Counted from the first letter of the stretch, positions 55,787-64,000 are shown. The stretch: 64,000 nt of DNA from JAJXXT01 sp963764465 (GCA_963764465.1 CAVXSO010000004.1:1-64000), one strand, 5' to 3'. Program-made: numbers and translations. Notes: generated from the sequence alone by a model not told the origin.

Positions 55787-57889
55787 ATGCCCGGCACGCA
55801 GGCCATCGCGGCACTCCGCTTCCTGCCGCTGCTGCCGCTCTGGGCGCTGGTCCCGCTCGGCATCGTCGCGGCGCTCGTGGTTGCGCTCTCCTTCTGGCGC
55901 CGTGCGCGCGGCGCCTGGTGGCGGCTCGCCGCCTTCGCCGCCATCGGGCTCTGGCTCGCGGGCCCGAGCCTGATCACCGAGACGCGCCGCTTCCTGCCTG
56001 ATATCGGCCTCATGCTGGTGGACCATTCCGCGAGCATGGCCGTGGGCCACCGCCTCGCGCTCGCGGACGCGGCGGCGGCGAAGCTCGACGACGAGGCCCG
56101 CGCCATCCCGAACCTCGAATGGCGAACCGTCACGATTCCGGAACAGGGCTCGGCGGGCACCGAACTCGTCGCGGCGATGCGCCGGGCGCTGGCAGACGTC
56201 CCGCGCGACCGGCTCGCCGGGATCGTCGCCATCACCGACGGCCAGGCCTCGGACGCGACCGGCGATCTCGGCCTTCCTGCCCCGCTCCACCTGCTCATCC
56301 CGGCCCGCGCGGAGGAGACGGACCGGCGCATCCGCGTCGTCTCCGCTCCCTCCTATGGCATCGTCGGCAAGACCGCGCGCGTCGATGTCGCAATCGAGGA
56401 TCTCGGCCTGCCCGATCGCGGCACCGCCATCGGGCGCACGGCGCAACTGACCATCCGCCGCGACGGCGAGCCGCCCGTCGTGCAGTCCGTCGCCGTGGGC
56501 CCGACGCACGAGATCGACCTGCCGATCACCGCCGAGGGCCCGACCGTCATCGAGCTTTCCGTACCGGCGCTGCCCGGCGAGGCGAGCGCCATCAACAACC
56601 GCACGGTGCTGACCATCAACGGCGTGCGCGACCGGCTGCGCGTCCTGCTGGTCTCGGGCGAGCCACATCCCGGCGAGCGTACCTGGCGGCGCCTGCTCAA
56701 GGCCGATCCCTCGGTCGATCTCGTGCACTTCACCATCCTGCGTCCGCCCTCGAAGGACGATCTCACACCGCTCAACGAGCTGTCGCTGATCTCGTTCCCG
56801 GTCTACGAGCTGTTCCAGCTCAAGATCCGCCAGTTCGACCTGATCATTCTGGATCGTTACCAGAACCGCGGCCTGCTGCCGCCGCACTACATCCAGAACA
56901 TCGTGGACTATGTGCGCGCGGGCGGTGCGCTGCTGATCTCGGTGGGGCCGGAATTCGCGGGGGGCGACAGCCTGGCGGATTCCCCCCTCGCCGCCGTGCT
57001 GCCGGCGCGGCCGGCGGGTTTCGCGCAATCCGGCGTCGTCGAGGCGCCGTTCCGTCCCTTCGTCACCGCCATCGGCGAGCGCGATCCCGTCACCGAGAAC
57101 CTGCCCGGCTGGGACAACGGCCAGCCCGTCTGGGGGCCGTGGTACCGCCGCATCCGGACCGTGCCGAACCCGGAGCTCACCGGCGACGAGCTGATGAGCG
57201 CGGGGCCGGATGGCGGGCCGCTTCTCATCACCAGCCATGTCGGGCGCGGTCGCGTGGCGATGCTGCTCTCCGACCAGATCTGGCTGTGGTCGCGCGGCCA
57301 TATGGGCGGCGGTCCGCAGGCGGAGCTGCTGCGCCGCATCGCCCACTGGTCGATGGGTGAGCCGGCGCTGGCCGAGAACCGCCTCACCGCCACGGTGAAG
57401 GACGGCGTGCTCACCGTCGCCCGCCGCAGCCTCGCGGCGACCCCCCCGCCGCCGGCGACCGTCACCGGGCCGGATGGCGTCGCGCACGCGCTGCCGCTCG
57501 GCGTGGTCCGGCCCGGTCTCGCGCAGGCAACGCTCCCCGCGCCGCAGGTCGGCGTCTGGCGCGCGACGGAGGGCGGGCTTGCCGCCTTCGCCGCCGCCGG
57601 CCCCGCGGACCCGCCCGAGTTCGCCGATCTGCGAGCGACCGCGACCATCCTCGGCCATGCCGTCGCGGCCTCGCATGGTACCGTCGCCTGGCTCGATCCC
57701 AAGGGCGCGCCGGCGCTGCGCATGGTCGAGCCCGGACGCCTCGATTCGGGCGATGGCTGGATCGGCCTCGTGCGCCGGCACGCCCATGTCGTCACCGGGG
57801 TGGACGCGATACCGCTCGTCCCAGGCTGGGCGGCGCTCACGCTCATCCTCGTGCTGGCCTTGCTGGCCTGGCGGCGCGAGGGCAACTGA
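55787..57889 (+). CDS. Membrane-anchored VWA-like/glutamine-amidotransferase-like protein
   Basis: This 700-residue protein has two N-terminal transmembrane helices (LVPLGIVAALVVALSFW, LAAFAAIGLWLAG) and one at the C terminus (LTLILVLALLAWRR). Just after the second helix, D79-H-S81-A-S83 (LVDHSASM) matches a VWA MIDAS DxSxS. A later region resembles a class I glutamine amidotransferase fold (ISVGPEFAGGDSLADSPL). It is the natural client of the upstream MoxR-DUF58 pair. Exact function unknown. Confidence 0.82.
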   Translation: MPGTQAIAALRFLPLLPLWALVPLGIVAALVVALSFWRRARGAWWRLAAFAAIGLWLAGPSLITETRRFLPDIGLMLVDHSASMAVGHRLALADAAAAKLDDEARAIPNLEWRTVTIPEQGSAGTELVAAMRRALADVPRDRLAGIVAITDGQASDATGDLGLPAPLHLLIPARAEETDRRIRVVSAPSYGIVGKTARVDVAIEDLGLPDRGTAIGRTAQLTIRRDGEPPVVQSVAVGPTHEIDLPITAEGPTVIELSVPALPGEASAINNRTVLTINGVRDRLRVLLVSGEPHPGERTWRRLLKADPSVDLVHFTILRPPSKDDLTPLNELSLISFPVYELFQLKIRQFDLIILDRYQNRGLLPPHYIQNIVDYVRAGGALLISVGPEFAGGDSLADSPLAAVLPARPAGFAQSGVVEAPFRPFVTAIGERDPVTENLPGWDNGQPVWGPWYRRIRTVPNPELTGDELMSAGPDGGPLLITSHVGRGRVAMLLSDQIWLWSRGHMGGGPQAELLRRIAHWSMGEPALAENRLTATVKDGVLTVARRSLAATPPPPATVTGPDGVAHALPLGVVRPGLAQATLPAPQVGVWRATEGGLAAFAAAGPADPPEFADLRATATILGHAVAASHGTVAWLDPKGAPALRMVEPGRLDSGDGWIGLVRRHAHVVTGVDAIPLVPGWAALTLILVLALLAWRREGN

Positions 57890-57892
57890 TAA

Positions 57893-58438
57893 CGATGCGA
57901 AGGAGGGCGTGTCTTCCAGGAGGATGACGGCAACGGCTTCGCGCACGGCGAGGGCCGCAGCGCGCTGCTTGCCCTGGTCGGCTTCGTCGGCTTCGCGCTG
58001 CTGGTCGGCGTCGTCGCCGGCATCGCCACGGCGCGTGGCGTGCGCTTCTGGTACCCCTCGCTCACCGCTCCGCCTGGCACGCCGCCCAACGCCGTGTTCC
58101 CCTCGGTATGGACCACGCTCTACGTGCTGATGGGGGTCGCCGCCTGGCGCATCTGGCAGGCCGCGCCGCGCCCGGGCGCCTACGCGGCGCTGCGCCTTTG
58201 GGGCTGGCAACTGCTCGTCAATGCGCTGTGGTCGCCGGTGTTCTTCGGCCTGCACGCGATCGGCGCAGCGCTTTTCATCTGCCTGGCGCTGCTGGTCCTG
58301 GTGGTCGCCACTCTCGTTACCTTCGTCCGCCGCGACCGTCTCGCCGGGCTGCTCCTCGCGCCGTACCCGCTCTGGGTCGCCTACGCGACATGGCTCAACG
58401 CCGGATTCTGGTGGCTCAACGGCCGCCATTTCCCCTGA
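57893..58438 (+). CDS. TspO/MBR family protein, 5' end unresolved
   Basis: The frame encodes a TspO-like five-helix membrane protein: GVRFWYPSLTAPPGTPPNAVFPSVWTTLYVLMGVAAW, LWGWQLLVNALWSPVFFGLH and YPLWVAYATWLNAGFWWLNG, families' tryptophan-rich hallmarks that bind tetrapyrroles. The frame is open from a TAA at 57890, but no ATG, GTG or TTG occurs before GTG 58040, which would remove the first helix (ALLALVGFVGFALLVGVVAG). ATG 57895 and ATG 57924 are in other frames. So the start is non-canonical or a one-base frame error lies between 57895 and about 57965. Confidence 0.75.
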   Translation, partial: RCEGGRVFQEDDGNGFAHGEGRSALLALVGFVGFALLVGVVAGIATARGVRFWYPSLTAPPGTPPNAVFPSVWTTLYVLMGVAAWRIWQAAPRPGAYAALRLWGWQLLVNALWSPVFFGLHAIGAALFICLALLVLVVATLVTFVRRDRLAGLLLAPYPLWVAYATWLNAGFWWLNGRHFP

Positions 58439-58486
58439 TCCGCGGAAAGCTTCGCAGCGGCGGGACTTGCTGCTAAAAGCCTCGCC

Positions 58487-59074
58487 ATGCGTATGCGATT
58501 GCTGATTCTTGCCACCTCGGCCGCGCTGCTGCCCAGCATGGCCATGGCGCAGGCCATCCCGCCCGCGGGCCAGGTTGGTCCGAAGCAGAACGTCCAGGTC
58601 GGCAACAGGCCGGCGCCCGCGCCCCCTGGCCTGCCGGGCGCGCAATCGAGCGAGCCGATCGTTTCACCTCAGCGCGCGGCCCGGGACCTTTCGCCCAACG
58701 CCGCACTGTTCGACGCGATTGACCGCGGGGACATCGCCGCCGCGCGCGAGGCGCTGAGCCGGGGCGCCGATATCAACGCCCGCAACGCACTCGGCGAGAC
58801 GTCGCTCGACCTCTCCGTCGATCTCGCGCGCAACGACATAACCTTCCTGCTGCTTTCTGCCCGCGGTGGCGAGCCCGCGCCGGGTGCCCGGCAGGTCGCC
58901 GGCAATCCGGTCCGGCAGGTTGCCGTCAGCCGCCTTACGCCAGAGCGGCCTGCCGCCGCTCCGCGCGTGGCATCGCCCGCGCCGGCTCCGGTCCGCCCCG
59001 CGCCGCTCTCGACCGACCCTGGCGTTCCCAACCCGTCCTCCGGGTTCCTGGGCTTCGGTCCCGTCCAACGCTGA
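58487..59074 (+). CDS. Secreted ankyrin-repeat protein
   Basis: This 195-residue protein has a signal peptide (MRMRLLILATSAALLPSMAMAQA) and two ankyrin-type repeats (LFDAIDRGDIAAAREALSRGADINARNALGETSLDLSVDLARNDITFLLL). The C-terminal half is low-complexity and rich in Pro, Ala and Arg. Ankyrin repeats bind proteins, and signal cleavage suggests a periplasmic or envelope place. Function unknown. Start at 58487 or the in-frame ATG two codons later. Confidence 0.82.
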   Translation: MRMRLLILATSAALLPSMAMAQAIPPAGQVGPKQNVQVGNRPAPAPPGLPGAQSSEPIVSPQRAARDLSPNAALFDAIDRGDIAAAREALSRGADINARNALGETSLDLSVDLARNDITFLLLSARGGEPAPGARQVAGNPVRQVAVSRLTPERPAAAPRVASPAPAPVRPAPLSTDPGVPNPSSGFLGFGPVQR

Positions 59075-59095
59075 TCGCATCACGGAGTTGCCGGC

Positions 59096-59920
59096 ATGAC
59101 CGAGGTTGACTGGACCCGCTGCACCGGGCCGGAGATTCGCGCGCTCGCGGCGCGCGGCAATGCACTCGCCGTGCTGCCCGTCGGCTCGCTCGAGCAGCAC
59201 GGCCCGCACCTGCCCGTCATCACCGACACGCGCACCGCCTGGGAAATCTCCATCCGCGCCGCGCGCATCGCGGCCGAGGCGGCGCCGGTCCTGGTGCTGC
59301 CCGGAATGTGGACCGGCATGAGCGAGCACCACCTCCCTTTTGGTGGAACAATAAGCCTCAATTTCAACGAATTTCGAGGCGTTCTTTCGGGTGTCGTGCG
59401 TAGCCTGCGCGCCATCGGCTTCGCCAGGCTGCTGCTGGTCAACGGCCACGGCGGCAACATCGACCCGCTCGCCGTCGCCGCCCGCGAGCTTGCCGTGGAA
59501 TACGGGCTGCCGGTCGTCGCCACGACGCCGTGGTTCATCGCCGCCGACGCCGTCGCCGCCGAACTCGAGACCGCGAAGGGCCCGCAGCACGCCTGCGAGG
59601 CCGAGACCTCGGTGATGCTCGCGATGATGGGCGACGCCGTCAAAACCGACCAATTCGAGGAAGCGGTGCGCCAGGCGCCGCCGGGTGTGCCCGCCCGCCC
59701 CGGCTTCAGCCGCTTCTGGAGCTTCTCGGAGCGCGCGCCATCCACGGGCGTCCTGGGCGACCCTCGCCCCGCGACCGCGGCCAAGGGTGAGCGCCTGCTC
59801 GATGCAATGGCCGCGGCGCTGGCGGAAGCGATGGCGGACCAGGTGCTTTGGCGCGCGCCGGACCCGGTCTGGGGCCCCGGCCGCGGCCAGGGCAACACCG
59901 CCGGCTCGGCGCTCGACTGA
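59096..59920 (+). CDS. Creatininase-family amidohydrolase
   Basis: This 274-residue metal-dependent hydrolase has the family set: LPVGSLEQHGPHLPVITDT (Glu, His and Asp metal ligands), NGHGGN and HACEAETSVML. GGAG lies eight bases before the ATG at 59096. The family includes creatininase, MftE and FAPy deformylase, so the precise substrate is unknown. It converges with the racemase-type gene and has a hairpin after it. Confidence 0.92.
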   Translation: MTEVDWTRCTGPEIRALAARGNALAVLPVGSLEQHGPHLPVITDTRTAWEISIRAARIAAEAAPVLVLPGMWTGMSEHHLPFGGTISLNFNEFRGVLSGVVRSLRAIGFARLLLVNGHGGNIDPLAVAARELAVEYGLPVVATTPWFIAADAVAAELETAKGPQHACEAETSVMLAMMGDAVKTDQFEEAVRQAPPGVPARPGFSRFWSFSERAPSTGVLGDPRPATAAKGERLLDAMAAALAEAMADQVLWRAPDPVWGPGRGQGNTAGSALD

Positions 59921-60007
59921 CCCGCCGCGGACCAGCCTGCGCCTGAGCGGCTCAGGGTGCTCGGTCCCAAGTTATTCTAGACACAACTTTTTCTAGGGCT
60001 GGAAATA

Positions 60008-60031
60008 CGGCCGGATAATTCAATCCGGCCG
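60008..60031. terminator. Hairpin between convergent genes
   Basis: CGGCCGGAT (60008-60016) and ATCCGGCCG (60023-60031) form a perfect 9-bp stem with a 6-base AATTCA loop. The stem overlaps the end of the racemase-type gene. A TTTTTC stretch lies at 59986-59994. Position between two convergent genes suggests a bidirectional terminator; the T runs are not directly adjacent. Confidence 0.45.
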
Positions 60032-61201
60032 GATATCGCTCTTGCCGGGCGAGACGACGCAGCCGCCGGCCACCAGCGCCTCGATCTCCTCGGTCCCGAA
60101 CCCGTAATCCGTCAGCACGCGCCGGCCGTCGGCGCCAGCCTGGGCGGTCCCGGACCCCAGGCTCGTTTCGGTGCGCGAGAAGCGTGGCGCCGGCGCCGGC
60201 TGTACCACCCCGTCGCGCTCGACCAGCGTGCCGCGCGCCAGGATGTGCCGGTGGGTTGCGGCCTCGGTCATGGTCAGCACCGGGGCGGCGCAGGCATCGG
60301 TGTCGGTCAGCAAGACCGCCCACTCGTCGCGCGTCCGCTCGCGCAGCCGGGTCGCGATGGCTGCCCGCAGCGCCGGCCACCGCGCCCGGTCGCGATGGTT
60401 CTCCGCCATCGCCGGGTCGAGCCCGATGGTCGTCAGAAAGACGCGGAAAAACTCCGGTTCCAGCGGTCCGACCGCCAGGAAGCGCCCGTCCGCACAGGCA
60501 TAGGTGTCGTAGTACGGGGCGCCGCCGTCGAGCAGGTTGGCCTCGCGCTCGTCCCGCCAATGCCCGCCCGCCCGCATCGCGAAGAACGGCGCCATCAGCA
60601 GGGCCGCGCCATCCACCATCGCGGCGTCCACCACCTGGCCACAACCAGAGACGCCGCGCTCCACCAGCGCCGCCAGCACGCCCACCGCGAGCAGCATGGC
60701 GCCCCCGCCGTAATCGCCGATGAGATTGAGCGGTGGTGCCGGCGGCGCGCCCGCGCGCCCCATCGCCGCCAGCGCCCCGGTGAGCGCGATGTAGGTGATG
60801 TCGTGCCCCGCCCTCTGCGCCAGCGGTCCGTCCTGGCCCCAGCCGGTCATGCGCCCATAGACCAGCCGCTCGTTGCGGCCGCGCACGATCCCGGGGCCCA
60901 GTCCCAGCCGTTCCATCACGCCGGGCCGGAACCCCTCCAGCAGCACGTCGGCCCGCTCGGCCAGCCGCAGCACCGTTGCCGCTCCGCGCTCGTGCTTGAG
61001 GTCGATTGCGATCGAGCGCCTGCCGCGTCGCGTCACGTCGCCCTTCCAGCCCGGCGCGGTGATGTCATCCACCGTCCCGCGCGGCGGCCGGTCCACGATC
61101 ACGATCTCGGCGCCGAGATCGGCGAGCAGCATGCCGCAGAACGGCACCGGCCCGATGCCGGCCATCTCGATGATGCGAATGCCCGCGAGCGGCCCAGGCA
61201 T
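60020..61201 (-). CDS. CaiB/BaiF-family protein, alpha-methylacyl-CoA racemase type
   Basis: This 393-residue protein is of the class III CoA-transferase fold but matches alpha-methylacyl-CoA racemase: GRMTGWGQDGPLAQRAGHDITYIALTGAL contains the His, and LIGDYGGG the Asp, of the racemase catalytic pair known from the mycobacterial enzyme. VVDAAMVDG and FRPGVMERLGLGP also fit. It would epimerise 2-methyl-branched acyl-CoA. It lies downstream in a leftward operon of a branched-chain-type ABC transporter and follows the decarboxylase-like gene by three bases. Confidence 0.88.
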   Translation of the reverse strand: MPGPLAGIRIIEMAGIGPVPFCGMLLADLGAEIVIVDRPPRGTVDDITAPGWKGDVTRRGRRSIAIDLKHERGAATVLRLAERADVLLEGFRPGVMERLGLGPGIVRGRNERLVYGRMTGWGQDGPLAQRAGHDITYIALTGALAAMGRAGAPPAPPLNLIGDYGGGAMLLAVGVLAALVERGVSGCGQVVDAAMVDGAALLMAPFFAMRAGGHWRDEREANLLDGGAPYYDTYACADGRFLAVGPLEPEFFRVFLTTIGLDPAMAENHRDRARWPALRAAIATRLRERTRDEWAVLLTDTDACAAPVLTMTEAATHRHILARGTLVERDGVVQPAPAPRFSRTETSLGSGTAQAGADGRRVLTDYGFGTEEIEALVAGGCVVSPGKSDIRPD

Positions 61202-61204
61202 GGC

Positions 61205-62182
61205 TCAGATCACGTGTTCCTCGACCGCGGCGGGATGGAACAATTCCTCGACCGCAACGAGCCGCGGCGAAAGCCCCTGCGCGTGGTGATGGCGCAGGAA
61301 CGTCTCCAGCGTCGCGCGGTTGGGGCCGACGCCATAGGGCCACCAGTCATCGCCCAGCAGCGCCCGCGCCGCGGCCAGTGCCTCCTCGACGAAGGGCAGC
61401 GTCACCTTGCTCGCGGAGGGATCGGCGAGCCGCGCCATCGCCACCCGCTTGGCTGCACCGAACGCCTTGGCCAGCGCCCCAGGCAGCCAGGGGTGTTGCT
61501 CCGCCAGCGTTCGCCGTACGCCCAGAAGATGCATGATCGGGAAGATGCCGGTGCGCCGGTACCAGTCTGAAGCCACCGCCTGCGGATCGTCGAACACCCA
61601 GCCGACATCGCCCCCGAAGCAGGAGGGCGCACGCGGCGCGATGATTGCGTCGATGGCCCCCGCGGCCAGCATCGCGGAGAGCGTGGCGCCCGCGGGCGCC
61701 TCCTCGATCACGAGCCCCGGCTTGGGCGCGAACGGGTTCTTCTCCACCCGGCCCGGCGTCTCCAGCCCGCCGCGCACCCAGGTGATCGATTCCGGTGCGA
61801 CACCGTAATCATCCTGCAGGATCGCGCGTGCCCAGACATTGGCGGTGAGCTGGTATTCCGGCACGCCGACGCGCTTGCCCGCCAGGTCCTGCGGCCGCCT
61901 CACCCGGTCGCGGCGCACCGTGATCGCGGTGTGGCGGAAGGCGCGGGAGGGAAACACCGGCACGCCAACATAGGGGCAGTCGCCGCGCGCGGTGCGCAGC
62001 GTGAAGCTGGAGAGCGACAGCTCGCAGACATCGAACGGCTCGTGGCGGAAGGCGCGGAAGAAGATCTCCTCCGGCTCCAGCAGCATGAAGACGGGGTCGG
62101 CGCCGTCGATCGGCACGTCGCCATCGACCAGCGGGCGGATGCGGTCGTAGTTGCCGACCGCGATCGAGACCGGAATGCGCAT
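61205..62182 (-). CDS. 4,5-dihydroxyphthalate decarboxylase-like protein
   Basis: This 325-residue protein is of the Pht5/4,5-dihydroxyphthalate decarboxylase-like family, with a periplasmic-binding-protein fold: IAVGNYDRIRPLVDGDV, EEIFFRAFRHEPFDVCELSLSSF, GKRVGVPEYQLTANVWARAIL and WPYGVGPNRATLETFL. No signal peptide, so it should be cytoplasmic. It follows livF-like gene by eight bases. It may be a decarboxylase or an intracellular solute-binding domain; the true reaction is unknown. Confidence 0.85.
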   Translation of the reverse strand: MRIPVSIAVGNYDRIRPLVDGDVPIDGADPVFMLLEPEEIFFRAFRHEPFDVCELSLSSFTLRTARGDCPYVGVPVFPSRAFRHTAITVRRDRVRRPQDLAGKRVGVPEYQLTANVWARAILQDDYGVAPESITWVRGGLETPGRVEKNPFAPKPGLVIEEAPAGATLSAMLAAGAIDAIIAPRAPSCFGGDVGWVFDDPQAVASDWYRRTGIFPIMHLLGVRRTLAEQHPWLPGALAKAFGAAKRVAMARLADPSASKVTLPFVEEALAAARALLGDDWWPYGVGPNRATLETFLRHHHAQGLSPRLVAVEELFHPAAVEEHVI

Positions 62183-62190
62183 CGTTCTTC

Positions 62191-62988
62191 CTATGCCAGA
62201 ATTTCCCTGAGCCGAGCGGCCATCGCCGCGCGCCGTGCCTCCTGCACCGGCGACAGCGTGCCCGCGTCGCCGGCGCCGAGATAGCGCTCCACCACCTCCG
62301 GCCGGCCCAGCAGGTCCGGGCCGCGCAGCGCGATCCGCCCGCCCTCGATCACCAGCCCCTCGTCGGCCAGCGCCAGGGCCGCCCGCGCATTCTGTTCCGC
62401 CAACAGAACGGCAACACCCGCCTCGCGCAGCGCCGTTACCGCGGCGAACACGTCCCCCACCAGCAGCGGCGAGAGGCCGAGCGAGGGTTCATCCAGCAGC
62501 AGTACCCGCGGGCGGGACATCAGCGCGCGCGCGATCGCAAGCATCTGCTGCTGCCCGCCGGAAAGATTGCCCGCGGGCTCTGCCAGCCGCCCGGCCAGCG
62601 CCGGAAACCGGGCCAGAGCCTCGTCCATCCGCGCCCGCATGCCCGCCTCGCCGAGCTCGCGCCGTATCCCGTGCGCGCCGAGCCGCAGATTGTCCCCGAT
62701 CGAGAGCGTGGCGAAGACCTGCCGCCCCTCCGGCACATGCGCGAGCCCCAGCGCCAGCCGCCGCGCGGCCGTGGCGCGGGAGGCATCCTGCCCGCCGATC
62801 GCGATCCGCCCACGTGCGGGCAACAGCCCGGAGAGCGCGCGGGCCAGCGTGGACTTGCCCGCGCCGTTCGCCCCTACCAGCGCCACCACCTGGCCCGGCG
62901 ACACGCTGAAGGTAATCCCCGCCAGCACATCGCCGGTGCCATAGCCGGCGGCGAGGTCCTCCACCTCCAGCATCGGCGAGCCGCTCAT
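62191..62988 (-). CDS. livF: Branched-chain-type ABC transporter ATP-binding protein (LivF)
   Basis: This 265-residue ATPase has Walker A VGANGAGKST, signature LSGGQQQMLAIARALM, Walker B VLLLDEPSLGLSP and switch VLLAEQNARAALA, the LivF pattern. ATG 62988 overlaps the LivG stop by four bases. It is longer at the C terminus than usual. A partner of LivG in a hydrophobic amino-acid/organic acid uptake system. Confidence 0.93.
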   Translation of the reverse strand: MSGSPMLEVEDLAAGYGTGDVLAGITFSVSPGQVVALVGANGAGKSTLARALSGLLPARGRIAIGGQDASRATAARRLALGLAHVPEGRQVFATLSIGDNLRLGAHGIRRELGEAGMRARMDEALARFPALAGRLAEPAGNLSGGQQQMLAIARALMSRPRVLLLDEPSLGLSPLLVGDVFAAVTALREAGVAVLLAEQNARAALALADEGLVIEGGRIALRGPDLLGRPEVVERYLGAGDAGTLSPVQEARRAAMAARLREILA

Positions 62989-63737
62989 GCCGCCCCCAGA
63001 TAGGCTTCGATCACGCGCGGATCGCGCGCCACATTGCGCGGCGAACCGGCGGCGATGGAACGGCCAAGATCCAGCACCACCGCGGCATCCGCATGCGCCA
63101 TCACCAGCGACATGTTGTGCTCGACGATCAGGGTGGAAACGCCGGCGTCGCGGGCCGCCGCCAGCAGCTCGGCCAGTTCTTCCGTCTCCGCATCGTTGAG
63201 CCCCGCGGCCGGCTCGTCGAGCAGCAGCAGTCGTGGCCGCGCCATCAGCGCGCGGCACAGCTCCAGCAGTTTCTGCGCGCCCATCGGCAGGTCGGCCGCG
63301 GGCCGCTCGCTGAACCGCGCAAGGCCGGCAAGCTCCAGCAACGCCAGTGCCCGCAACCGGTTCGCCCGCTCCTCCGCCCCCGCGAGGCGCAGCACCTGGC
63401 GCAGCGTGCCGCGCCGCAGCAGCCGATGCCCACCCGCCTCCACGTTCTCGAGCGCGGTCATGCCCGGAAAGACGCGCGCGGTCTGGAAGGTGCGGATCAG
63501 CCCGCGCCGCGCAATGGCGACGGGCGCGAGCCCGGTCACGTCCTCGCCGAACAGCTTCACGCGGCCAGTGTCCGGTGCCACGACGCCGGTGATGAGGTTG
63601 AACAGCGTCGTCTTGCCGGCGCCGTTGGGGCCGATCAGCGCTGTGAGCGAGCCCTCCGCGACGGCAAAGCTCACCTCCGCGACGGCCGCGACGCCGCCGA
63701 AACGACGCGACAGGCCCGCAACTTCCAGCGCGTTCAC
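62985..63737 (-). CDS. livG: Branched-chain-type ABC transporter ATP-binding protein (LivG)
   Basis: This 250-residue ATPase has Walker A GPNGAGKTTLFNLITG, the LivG-type segment FQTARVFPGMTALENV, Walker B LLLLDEPAAGLND and switch STLIVEHNMSLVM. Its signature is degenerate (LPMGAQKLLELCRALM in place of LSYGQQR). Overlaps livF by four bases and livM by four bases, so the three are coupled. Confidence 0.93.
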   Translation of the reverse strand: MNALEVAGLSRRFGGVAAVAEVSFAVAEGSLTALIGPNGAGKTTLFNLITGVVAPDTGRVKLFGEDVTGLAPVAIARRGLIRTFQTARVFPGMTALENVEAGGHRLLRRGTLRQVLRLAGAEERANRLRALALLELAGLARFSERPAADLPMGAQKLLELCRALMARPRLLLLDEPAAGLNDAETEELAELLAAARDAGVSTLIVEHNMSLVMAHADAAVVLDLGRSIAAGSPRNVARDPRVIEAYLGAA

Positions 63738-64000
63738 GCCCGCACTCGCAACGCCCGGCCCAGCACGCCCTCCGGCAGGAAGCGGAAGATCAGCACCAGG
63801 ATCAGTCCCTCGCCGAGGATCTTCGCATCCGCCAGAGGCTGCGCCAGAGTCGGCAGCAGCGTGATCGCGATGGCGCCGAGCACACCGCCCGCCAGCGTGC
63901 CTTCGCCGCCCAGCACGAGCATCGCGATCAGTTCGAAGGAATGCGGCGTCGCGACCATCTCCGGCGAGAGGAAACGCAACTGCGCAGCATACAGCGCGCC
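63734..64000 (-). CDS. livM: Branched-chain-type ABC transporter permease (LivM), partial
   Basis: Only the C-terminal 88 codons are in the window; the gene continues past 64000. It reads ALYAAQLRFLSPEMVATPHSF, ELIAMLVLGGEGTLAGGVLGA and FLPEGVLGRAL, typical of the LivM/LivH inner-membrane permease. Its stop overlaps livG by four bases. The rest of the operon (LivH and a binding protein) lies to the right. Confidence 0.85.
   Translation of the reverse strand, partial: GALYAAQLRFLSPEMVATPHSFELIAMLVLGGEGTLAGGVLGAIAITLLPTLAQPLADAKILGEGLILVLIFRFLPEGVLGRALRVRA

Noticed and set aside
55700..58645. 981-codon minus-strand open frame opposite the VWA-like gene
   Set aside because: Shadow of the rightward operon; no recognisable domain.

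Overview
The window is about 64 kb of GC-rich DNA. It opens with the 3' part of a ribosomal RNA operon in the order 23S-5S-tRNA-fMet, which is common in Alphaproteobacteria. Heterotetrameric sarcosine oxidase, the cca/NUDIX/DUF1285 block facing a MoxR/DUF58/DUF4159 block, and many organic-acid uptake and CoA-chemistry genes fit a free-living alphaproteobacterium. Acetobacteraceae/Rhodospirillales is my best guess, but that is inference from gene content and synteny. No phage, insertion sequence, integrase or CRISPR array was seen.

Layout. 1-3.2 kb: rRNA operon tail. 3.2-14.3 kb: GlxA-type regulator divergent from soxBDAG (sarcosine oxidation), a four-gene polar amino-acid ABC transporter, and an FAD oxidoreductase. 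14.3-23.9 kb: a leftward locus with a TRAP transporter, two acyl-CoA carboxylase carboxyltransferase-type subunits (one frameshifted), a class III CoA-transferase and a TauD-like dioxygenase, next to a divergent GntR/FCD regulator. Two near-identical ATTGTYAACAAT palindromes lie before the two leftward transcription units, so one regulator probably controls the locus; this is the best candidate for an undescribed catabolic system. 23.98-28.7 kb: arginine deiminase operon (antiporter-arcA-arcB-arcC). 28.8-31.6 kb: more AT-rich stretch with an outer-membrane barrel protein, a small ORF of unknown function and a frameshifted patatin. 31.9-36.1 kb: a 29-codon membrane peptide ORF, a three-domain Aas-like acyltransferase and its TetR regulator, with a probable operator. 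36.2-41.8 kb: zinc alcohol dehydrogenase, exported nitroreductase-like protein and a Tat-exported molybdenum hydroxylase. 42.2-44.3 kb: tandem 17-bp repeats followed by an FtsH protease. 44.3-48.2 kb: amidohydrolase, a junction of two gene remnants (GntR and isopropylmalate dehydrogenase-type), alanine dehydrogenase and a cytochrome b561. 48.3-58.4 kb: tRNA CCA-adding enzyme, DUF6111, CoA pyrophosphatase and DUF1285 leftward, and MoxR, DUF58, DUF4159, VWA-like and TspO rightward. 58.5-64 kb: ankyrin-repeat protein, creatininase-type hydrolase, then a leftward branched-chain-type ABC operon with a dihydroxyphthalate decarboxylase-like protein and an alpha-methylacyl-CoA racemase-type enzyme. 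The transporter permease runs off the window.

Functionally the region is mostly scavenging and catabolism: import of amino acids and organic acids coupled to oxidation, CoA activation or substrate-level ATP formation. Two genes carry single-base frame disruptions and a third (TspO) has no usable in-frame start. These could be real decay or base-calling errors and should be checked against reads.
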